This document shows, in pieces, positions 1 to 4,701 of a DNA stretch of 13,434 bases; the first letter of the stretch is position 1, and each line of letters begins with the position of its first letter. The stretch is from Gemmatimonadota bacterium (GTDB lineage Bacteria > Gemmatimonadota > Gemmatimonadetes > Gemmatimonadales > GWC2-71-9). The translations under genes and the position numbers were made by a program. The notes beneath the pieces are model-generated. The model did not search any database, was not told where the DNA came from, and saw nothing but the letters and a program-made list of their open reading frames with translations. The stretch lies in contig QHTP01000012.1 of NCBI GenBank assembly GCA_003220855.1, positions 1 to 13,434 on the forward strand, read 5' to 3'.

Positions 1-34
1 GGGAAGCAGGCCTGGGGCGCGTTCTAGACCCCGC

Positions 35-430
35 TTGCCCGTCGCCCGGCTCTCGTTCCTGCGCTGGTACTACGTTGCGACACCGCTCTTTTGGCTGGTG
101 GGACTGATATGGGGTGTCAACGTGCGTGTCGCCTTCCTGGATGACTTCCCTGCGGGACGCAACGCCTATTACGTGCTCTGCTTCGTCCTCGGGATCGTGA
201 TGCTGCGGGCACCACAGTACGCGAGCCGCCTCGCCTTCGCGGAGAGCTCGGCGAACCTCGGTCTCTTGATGCTCAGCGTAGCGGTATGGTACCTCCGTAT
301 GCTGGACTGGGCGGCGGGTCCGAGCGTCGCCGTCCGAGTCGTGACGCCGGCCGAGCTCGTGGGCTTTGTGTTGGCGACTGTGATCGCCGCGGTAAGCTAC
401 GGGCTGCGGGGGTCGGCAACAGGAGCGTAA
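35..430 (+). CDS. Small four-helix membrane protein, unrecognised; possibly 5'-truncated by the window edge
   Basis: A 131-residue hydrophobic protein read from a TTG codon. Four membrane segments are visible at about residues 13-35, 44-58, 73-92 and 105-123, joined by short loops, and there is no signal peptide distinct from the first helix. I recognise no family and see no catalytic or metal-binding motif. The start is uncertain: the frame stays open to the left edge, no Shine-Dalgarno sequence precedes the TTG, and the first ATG in frame lies inside the second helix, so the true start may lie outside the window. The gene converges on the Rieske gene, with only 23 bp between the two stop codons. 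Coding status is supported by the regular hydrophobic pattern; function is unknown. Confidence 0.6.
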   Translation: MPVARLSFLRWYYVATPLFWLVGLIWGVNVRVAFLDDFPAGRNAYYVLCFVLGIVMLRAPQYASRLAFAESSANLGLLMLSVAVWYLRMLDWAAGPSVAVRVVTPAELVGFVLATVIAAVSYGLRGSATGA

Positions 431-453
431 ACCACGGCGTCAGCGTCCTACCG

Positions 454-969
454 TCAGAGCGTCACGACTGCCGCCTCCCACTCCCCCGCGTTCTTGTCGG
501 ATCGATACATCTTGTCCACGTCCACGACGATCGTGGCAGCGTCCCGCCGCACCGCGAAGCGATCCATGTTGCGCGTGGCCCGCCCGGAGATAAACACTCC
601 ATCCGGTTGGTAACGCGACTTGTGCTTGGGACACTGGAAGCGTCCTTCGTCGGCCAGCCAATGCAGTACGGTGTTCTGGTGCGGGCACGACAGGTTGAAC
701 GCGTACATCCGGTCCTTGAATCGCACCAAGATGATCTGGTTCTCCTTGTCGATCGTGACGCCGTCGGTCGCGGGAATGGGATAGGCATGCTCCTCGTCCC
801 TGCTCCACACCGCGCGACCGAAGCGCCGATCGAGGGCTCGGGACTGCACGGGCGACAGGCCGAGCGCCGCCAGGGCGCTCGCGACCGCGATCGTCGCGTG
901 CTCGAGGAAGTCCCTTCGATCGACGAGTGGACAGGTCTCACATCCCTGAACCCGGCGGCCGACGGTCAT
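454..969 (-). CDS. Tat-exported Rieske [2Fe-2S] protein
   Basis: A 171-residue Rieske iron-sulfur protein. The cluster ligands are visible as C95-x-H97 (SCPHQN) and C113-x2-H116 (CPKHKSRY), 15 residues apart, which is the classic C-x-H...C-x2-H arrangement. A twin-arginine signal (DRRDFL at 17-22, then a hydrophobic stretch to about 38) indicates export in folded form to the periplasmic face, with possible cleavage after S-R-A45. The extra disulfide cysteines of bc1-type Rieske proteins (CTHLGC and CPCHGS) are absent in both boxes, and the usual Gly after the second His is Lys, so the cluster is probably of the lower-potential, ferredoxin-like class (inference). A C10-x2-C13 pair lies just before the RR motif. 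The ATG follows the stop of the upstream membrane gene by one base (TGACATG), so translation is probably coupled. It is the last gene of a three-gene redox cluster. Confidence 0.92.
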   Translation of the reverse strand: MTVGRRVQGCETCPLVDRRDFLEHATIAVASALAALGLSPVQSRALDRRFGRAVWSRDEEHAYPIPATDGVTIDKENQIILVRFKDRMYAFNLSCPHQNTVLHWLADEGRFQCPKHKSRYQPDGVFISGRATRNMDRFAVRRDAATIVVDVDKMYRSDKNAGEWEAAVVTL

Positions 970-970
970 G

Positions 971-1459
971 TCACGTGGCAGCGGTCAGCACCGTGCCGGC
1001 CAGCAGCACGGCGAACCAGAGCACGAGGCTCGCCACCGCCGTGCCCCGGAGCCGACCCCATTGCGCCACGCCACCGCTCGCGTACGCGGCTTCGGCCCGC
1101 AGCTTCAAGTAACCGTTCGCGATGAGCAGCGCGATCAGGCCCATCTTGGTCCAGAACACCGCGGAGGTCAGGTAGGTATCGACATCGGCCAGCAGCATCC
1201 CGAGGCCGCTCACGAAGGTGAGCCCGAGGCCGCCGACCACCCAGCGGTGCGACGCGCCGAGACTCTGGAGCTCGCGCGACCGGTCGGGCCCGGGCTCGGG
1301 CGACCATCGTAGCACGGTGCGATCGGCGGACACGGCGAGTCCGCCGCCGAGCAGGATTCCAGCCAGATGGACATACGTGACACCGCCGCTCACCGCCTTG
1401 TGGTCGGCGTACACCCGGGCCCAGCGAGTCACCAGCGCCCCCAGTCCCACCGCGATCAT
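971..1459 (-). CDS. Four-helix membrane protein of the Rieske/b-type cluster
   Basis: A 162-residue integral membrane protein with helices near residues 24-44, 72-92, 100-118 and 137-158, plus a hydrophobic N-terminal stretch. Histidines at 31 (inside helix 1) and 71 (start of helix 2) could be heme or quinone ligands, but this is not proven. The pattern loosely resembles DUF2214/CopD-like small membrane proteins; I would not assign it to either without a profile search. It sits between the b561-like gene and the Rieske gene, with one base separating each stop from the next ATG (TGAGATG upstream, TGACATG downstream). The three are therefore almost certainly made together, and this is a likely membrane partner of the Rieske protein. 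No strong Shine-Dalgarno sequence is visible, which fits translational coupling. Confidence 0.8.
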   Translation of the reverse strand: MIAVGLGALVTRWARVYADHKAVSGGVTYVHLAGILLGGGLAVSADRTVLRWSPEPGPDRSRELQSLGASHRWVVGGLGLTFVSGLGMLLADVDTYLTSAVFWTKMGLIALLIANGYLKLRAEAAYASGGVAQWGRLRGTAVASLVLWFAVLLAGTVLTAAT

Positions 1460-1460
1460 C

Positions 1461-2036
1461 TCAGTGTTTCCAGATCAGCATCATCAGGTATCCCGCGAGC
1501 GCCGTGCTCATCGATGCGATGGCAACGGTGCGATGCAGGCTCCGGCGGTTCGGGTCGATCGTTCCCGCCAGCTCCGCCCGACGACTCGGCGCCAGCGCGC
1601 CCGTCGCGACGAATCCCGCGTCGGAAACGAGCATGAGCGCCGCGTGCACGTAGCGGCGCGTGCGCCCAGCCGGATCCTTGCGAGCGTCCCACAAATTCCA
1701 GCCCCCTGTGACGGTATTGATCCCGAACAAGCCGGCGATGCCGACCGCCACCGCGCCGTGTGCCGACCGGACGGAGCCTGACACGCTGTCAGGCGGGGTG
1801 TTGTAGAGCGATCGACCGAGGGCATACTCGGCTACGAACAGAGGAAGGGTCGCATAGCTCGCGTATCGATGGATCGCGAGACGAACCGAATAGAAGTTGC
1901 TGTACTCGATGGCGCGGGGGCGCTTCCGACCAGTGTCCGCAGGGGTCAGCGCCAGGACCGCCGCCATCGGCATCCGAGGAGGAGGTGGCTGCTGCCAGGC
2001 ACCGCTCGTGGCCATCCACCAGATCAGCGCCTGCAT
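1461..2036 (-). CDS. Four-helix, four-histidine membrane protein, cytochrome b561-like (putative di-heme)
   Basis: A 191-residue membrane protein with helices near 57-75, 92-112, 130-149 and 169-188. A histidine stands at the N-terminal end of every helix: H56, H93, H131 and H168, spaced 37, 38 and 37 residues. Because successive helices cross the membrane in opposite directions, H56 and H131 fall on one side and H93 and H168 on the other. This is the geometry of two bis-histidine b-type hemes, as in cytochrome b561 (inference from topology). The N-terminal 50 residues are Pro-rich with a weak hydrophobic start. ATG is chosen because AAGGGA lies 6 nt upstream. It is the first gene of the b-type/membrane/Rieske trio, about 100 bp after the DUF72 gene. 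It could be a non-heme member of another four-helix family, but the His spacing argues for heme. Confidence 0.78.
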   Translation of the reverse strand: MQALIWWMATSGAWQQPPPPRMPMAAVLALTPADTGRKRPRAIEYSNFYSVRLAIHRYASYATLPLFVAEYALGRSLYNTPPDSVSGSVRSAHGAVAVGIAGLFGINTVTGGWNLWDARKDPAGRTRRYVHAALMLVSDAGFVATGALAPSRRAELAGTIDPNRRSLHRTVAIASMSTALAGYLMMLIWKH

Positions 2037-2042
2037 AGGCGG

Positions 2043-2048
2043 TCCCTT
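2043..2048 (-). promoter_or_regulatory. Ribosome binding site of the b561-like gene
   Basis: AAGGGA on the minus strand, 6 nt before the ATG at 2036. It is the clearest Shine-Dalgarno sequence in the minus-strand cluster and suggests that the three-gene redox set begins its own translation here rather than relying on coupling. Confidence 0.6.
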
Positions 2049-2080
2049 GTAGGAGACGATTCGAGGTCCTGTGCTCCTAC
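2049..2080 (-). other. Hairpin in the gap between the DUF72 and b561-like genes
   Basis: Perfect 7-bp arms GTAGGAG (2049-2055) and CTCCTAC (2074-2080) around an 18-nt loop. One end abuts the AAGGGA ribosome binding site of the b561-like gene. There is no T-tract on the minus strand after the stem, so it does not look like a canonical intrinsic terminator. It could be a weak 5'-leader structure or a chance repeat in GC-rich DNA. The remainder of the 2037-2138 gap holds nothing I can recognise. Confidence 0.3.
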
Positions 2081-2138
2081 GGATACCCCCTCCGACCCGC
2101 TGAGGCCATCCGAGACGGTGCTCTCTGAAACGCGGCGC

Positions 2139-2840
2139 TCACTCGAGCAGAGCCACGAACTCCTGCGCCAGCTTGGGCCCGATCCCCGACTCCTCGTGCT
2201 TGAAGAAGATGAACGCGTCCTGCCACTCCTTCCCGAGGTCCCGCACGGTCTTGGCCCACTGCTCCAGGTCCTTCTTCTTATACCCTTCGTCGCGCAGCCG
2301 CAGGTATCCGAAGTCGGCCGTGGCGACGAGCGGAGTGTGGCCGGCTTCGGTGTCGGCGACGCACAGCGCCGCGTTGGCGGTGCGCAACGCCGCGTACACG
2401 TCGTCGCTGAACCACGACTCGTGGCGGAACTCCCAGGCACAGCGCAGGTCGGCGGGGAACTGGGTGACCAGATCGTTCAACCGGTCCACGTCCTTCTTGA
2501 AGTTGGGTGGGAGCTGGAACAGCATCGGCCCGAGCTTGGGTCCGAGCTTGCGCGCCGTCTCGATGAAATAGCGCAGGGGATCGTCCACGTCTTTGAGGCG
2601 CGCGATGTGCGTGATGCGCTGGGGCGCCTTGAGCACGAACGTGAACGCGGCGGGCGTCGCCTCATCCCACCCCGCCACGGTCTGCGCGTTCGGCATCCGA
2701 TAGAAGGTGTAGTTCACTTCCACCGTGGAGAGGCGCCGGGCGTAGTACTCGAGCATCTGGGACGCCGGCAGCTTCGCGGGGTAGAACGTGCCCTTCCACT
2801 CGGAGAAGTTGTAGCCGGACGTGCCGACGCGGACGTTCAC
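2139..2840 (-). CDS. DUF72 (YecE-like) family protein
   Basis: A 233-residue protein with the conserved blocks of DUF72: VRVGTSGY at the N-terminus, EVNYTFYRMP (41-50), KAPQRITH (71-78), LFQLPPNF (108-115) and EFRHESW (137-143). The family is a TIM-barrel fold of poorly defined biochemical role, usually cytoplasmic; no signal peptide is present. I chose the GTG at 2840, which overlaps the stop of the aldehyde dehydrogenase as GTGA and yields the usual start M-N-V-R-V-G-T-S-G. A GTG three codons upstream (2849) would add three residues and cannot be excluded. Length is slightly below the approximately 270 of E. coli YecE, with a short C-terminus. Translation is likely coupled to the dehydrogenase. 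Confidence 0.9.
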   Translation of the reverse strand: MNVRVGTSGYNFSEWKGTFYPAKLPASQMLEYYARRLSTVEVNYTFYRMPNAQTVAGWDEATPAAFTFVLKAPQRITHIARLKDVDDPLRYFIETARKLGPKLGPMLFQLPPNFKKDVDRLNDLVTQFPADLRCAWEFRHESWFSDDVYAALRTANAALCVADTEAGHTPLVATADFGYLRLRDEGYKKKDLEQWAKTVRDLGKEWQDAFIFFKHEESGIGPKLAQEFVALLE

Positions 2841-4201
2841 GCCACCCACACCGTCTTGATGTTGACGAACTCCCGCAGCCCGTACTCCGACAGCTCGCGC
2901 CCATAGCCGGAGCGCTTCACTCCGCCGAACGGCAGCCGTGGATCGGACTTGACCAGCCCGTTCACGAACACGCTCCCCGCCTCGAGCTCGCGCGCGATGT
3001 ACTCGCCGCGCGCCGGATCCGAGGTCCAGACGGACGCGCCGAGGCCGTACACGGAGGCATTGGCGATCCGAACGGCCTCGGCATCGTCCCGGGCGACCAT
3101 CACCGCCGCCACCGGCCCAAAGGTCTCCTCATCGAACGCCGGGGTGCCCGGCTGGACCGCCGTGAGGATGGTGGGTGGGTAGAACGCACCCGGGCCGTCC
3201 GGCAGCCGCCCGCCGAGCACCAGCTGTGCGCCCCCGCGCACCGACTCCTCGACCTGGCGGTGCAGGTTGGCGCGCAGGTCGAGCCGTGCCTGCGGCCCGA
3301 GGGCAGTCGCCGGGTCGAGCGGGTCGCCCACGCGACGCGATCCCATTTCGGCGGTGAGCCGCTCCGTGAATTGGCCTGCGACCCGATCCGCCACGATGAA
3401 CCGCTTCGCCGCGATGCAGCTCTGGCCGCTGTTTTGGAGCCTGGCATCGGCCGCGATCTTGGCCGCGCGAGCGAGGTCGGCGTCCTCGAGTACGATGAAC
3501 GGGTCGCTGCCACCGAGCTCGAGCACCGTCTTCTTGAGGTGTCGCCCGGCGCGCTCCGCCACCTGGCTCCCGGCGCGGTCCGAGCCCGTGAGCGTCACGG
3601 CGCGTACGCGCGGATCGGCGATGAGGCCCGCCGTCGCCTCGTTCGAGAGGAACACCGACCGGAACAGTCCGTCCGGGAGCCCCGCGTCGCGGAATACCTG
3701 CTCGATCTCGAGGGCGCAACGCGACACGTTGGGCGCGTGCTTCAGAAGGCCGGCGTTCCCGGCGGCGAGCGCCGGGACCGCGAACCGGAACACCTGCCAG
3801 AAGGGGAAATTCCACGGCATGATCGCGAGCACGGGCCCGATCGCCTCGAAGCGGACGTAGCTCCGCGCCGCGTCCGTCCGGCGCGGCTGGTCCGCCAGCA
3901 TGGCGGCGGCCTGCTCCGCGTAATAGTCGCACGCCCAGGCGCACTTTTCCGCTTCCGCCACGCCCTGCGTGAGCGGCTTCCCCATCTCGAGCGCCATCGT
4001 GCGGGCGTAGGCATCCTGTCGCTCGCGCAGGATGCGGCCCGCGGCGCGCAGCCGCTCGGCGCGCGCGGCGACGGGGAGCCCGCGCCAATCGCGCGACGCC
4101 GCGTCCGCGCGCGCGATGATCCGGTCCAGCTCGGCGGGCGACGTCTCCTCGAAGGTTTCGAGCAGCGCGCCAGTAGCGGGGTTGACCGACTGGAGGCTCA
4201 C
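2837..4201 (-). CDS. NAD(P)-dependent succinate-semialdehyde dehydrogenase, Sad/YneI type
   Basis: A 454-residue cytoplasmic aldehyde dehydrogenase that oxidises an aldehyde, probably succinate semialdehyde, to the acid with NAD(P)+. Family landmarks are all present: MPWNFPFWQ (128-136), K154 in LLKHAPN, the general base E228 in ELGGSDPF, the catalytic nucleophile C262 in NSGQSC, and the cofactor-ribose Glu E359 in EETFGP. LKHAPNV, the GGSDPFIVLEDADL block and the tail FGGVKRSGYGREL followed by FVNIKTVW closely match the E. coli Sad (YneI) subgroup as I recall it, rather than GabD. Length is normal (E. coli Sad is about 462). Start is GTG at 4201; an in-frame TAG lies four codons upstream and no clear Shine-Dalgarno sequence is seen, so the leader may be very short. 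It overlaps the DUF72 gene by 4 bp (GTGA). Substrate is inferred from subgroup only. Confidence 0.93.
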   Translation of the reverse strand: MSLQSVNPATGALLETFEETSPAELDRIIARADAASRDWRGLPVAARAERLRAAGRILRERQDAYARTMALEMGKPLTQGVAEAEKCAWACDYYAEQAAAMLADQPRRTDAARSYVRFEAIGPVLAIMPWNFPFWQVFRFAVPALAAGNAGLLKHAPNVSRCALEIEQVFRDAGLPDGLFRSVFLSNEATAGLIADPRVRAVTLTGSDRAGSQVAERAGRHLKKTVLELGGSDPFIVLEDADLARAAKIAADARLQNSGQSCIAAKRFIVADRVAGQFTERLTAEMGSRRVGDPLDPATALGPQARLDLRANLHRQVEESVRGGAQLVLGGRLPDGPGAFYPPTILTAVQPGTPAFDEETFGPVAAVMVARDDAEAVRIANASVYGLGASVWTSDPARGEYIARELEAGSVFVNGLVKSDPRLPFGGVKRSGYGRELSEYGLREFVNIKTVWVA

Positions 4202-4223
4202 GCGATCAAGCTATCGCGGAATC

Positions 4224-4237
4224 GTGATCCCGGTCAC
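4224..4237. promoter_or_regulatory. GTGA-N6-TCAC palindrome, possible CRP/FNR-family operator
   Basis: GTGA (4224-4227), six bases, then TCAC (4234-4237), located 23 bp before the start codon of the dehydrogenase. The half-sites and spacing match the core of CRP-family sites (TGTGA-N6-TCACA), but the outer T and A are missing. A 4-bp half-site pair can occur by chance, so this is only a candidate. Confidence 0.22.
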
Positions 4238-4398
4238 CTGGAGCGTTGTGTCACTCCGCCCGCGTCCCGCCCGGGCGCGCGCGGCGTCCGGCGGCTTGTG
4301 TTTCGCGAGCCCGGAGTCCTATCCACATAGCACGCGGTGGGTTGTATCGCATCCCCGAGACCGGCACGCAGCTTGCGATCCTGGAATGTGGTGCCGAC

Positions 4399-4404
4399 GA
4401 GGAG
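4399..4404 (+). promoter_or_regulatory. Ribosome binding site deciding the start of the acidic small protein
   Basis: GAGGAG followed by 6 nt and the ATG at 4411. This strong Shine-Dalgarno match is the reason for choosing the 74-residue product over longer readings of the same frame. Confidence 0.65.
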
Positions 4405-4410
4405 CGATGC

Positions 4411-4635
4411 ATGGCACGCGCGTGGCTGCCCGGCGATCCGGGAGACGACGAGCTCGAACAGCTGTTCACAGCCGACCGCGAGGCCTGGCGGGGTCCTTCG
4501 CCGGACGACGCCGAGCCGTGGTCGGCGATGCCGCACTCGGAAGACTGGCGCGGCGAAGAGCATTTGGCGGATTGGCCCGAAGAGTTCGCCGGACCGGAGT
4601 ACCGCCTTTTCAAGAAGTGGGGAGACCGACGCTAG
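4411..4635 (+). CDS. Small acidic Trp-rich protein, unrecognised
   Basis: A 74-residue protein with 19 Asp/Glu against 9 Arg/Lys and six tryptophans (5, 26, 37, 46, 55, 70), three of them spaced exactly nine residues apart (37, 46, 55). It has no signal peptide, membrane helix or known motif, so it is probably a soluble cytoplasmic protein. The ATG at 4411 is preceded by GAGGAG at 6 nt spacing. A TTG at 4342 in the same frame would give 97 residues and reads plausibly, but lacks comparable support. It lies 66 bp upstream of the Asp-box protein on the same strand and may be the first gene of that operon, although a strong inverted repeat sits between them. Function unknown. Confidence 0.6.
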   Translation: MARAWLPGDPGDDELEQLFTADREAWRGPSPDDAEPWSAMPHSEDWRGEEHLADWPEEFAGPEYRLFKKWGDRR

Positions 4636-4650
4636 CCGACAGCTTGCCAT

Positions 4651-4691
4651 GGGTGGTGGCGCGCGATATGCTGCGTGCCGTTCCACCACCC
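4651..4691 (+). promoter_or_regulatory. 9-bp perfect inverted repeat in the leader of the Asp-box gene
   Basis: GGGTGGTGG (4651-4659) and CCACCACCC (4683-4691) are exact reverse complements around a 23-nt loop, extendable by one T-G wobble. The right arm ends exactly where the GGAG ribosome binding site begins. No T-tract follows, so it is not a standard terminator. Part of the right arm (CCAC, 4686-4689) can instead pair with GTGG (4695-4698) around the GGAG, giving a mutually exclusive small hairpin. It may control flow from the acidic gene into the Asp-box gene or its translation; this is inference. Confidence 0.45.
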
Positions 4692-4695
4692 GGAG
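4692..4695 (+). promoter_or_regulatory. Ribosome binding site of the Asp-box protein
   Basis: GGAG with 6 nt spacing to the ATG at 4702. It selects this ATG over the in-frame GTG at 4675, which lies inside the loop of the adjoining inverted repeat and would put nine extra residues ahead of a normal signal peptide. Confidence 0.65.
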
Positions 4696-4701
4696 TGGCT
4701 C

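Larger units (their letters stand above)
4202..4410. other. Divergent intergenic region
   Basis: About 209 bp between the minus-strand dehydrogenase cluster and the plus-strand cluster; it must hold the promoters for one or both. I see no convincing -35/-10 pair. A GTGA-N6-TCAC palindrome lies at 4224-4237. From 4342 the frame of the downstream acidic gene is open and reads as plausible protein, so that gene might start earlier at a TTG. Confidence 0.6.

Noticed and set aside
1869..2906. Plus-strand open frame of about 345 codons opposite the DUF72 gene
   Set aside because: Antisense to a protein with clear family blocks; the translation has no recognisable feature.
4296..4325. TTGTGT...TATCCA as a sigma-70 promoter for the plus-strand cluster
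   Set aside because: Only three of six bases match in each box and the spacing is 18; too weak to call in this sequence.
4411..4635. Acidic small protein as an antitoxin
   Set aside because: No partner toxin gene of suitable size is adjacent and no DNA-binding motif is visible; acidity alone is not evidence.
4675..4701. GTG start of the Asp-box protein nine codons upstream
   Set aside because: It lies in the loop of the inverted repeat and lacks a ribosome site, whereas ATG 4702 has GGAG at 6 nt and starts a proper signal peptide.
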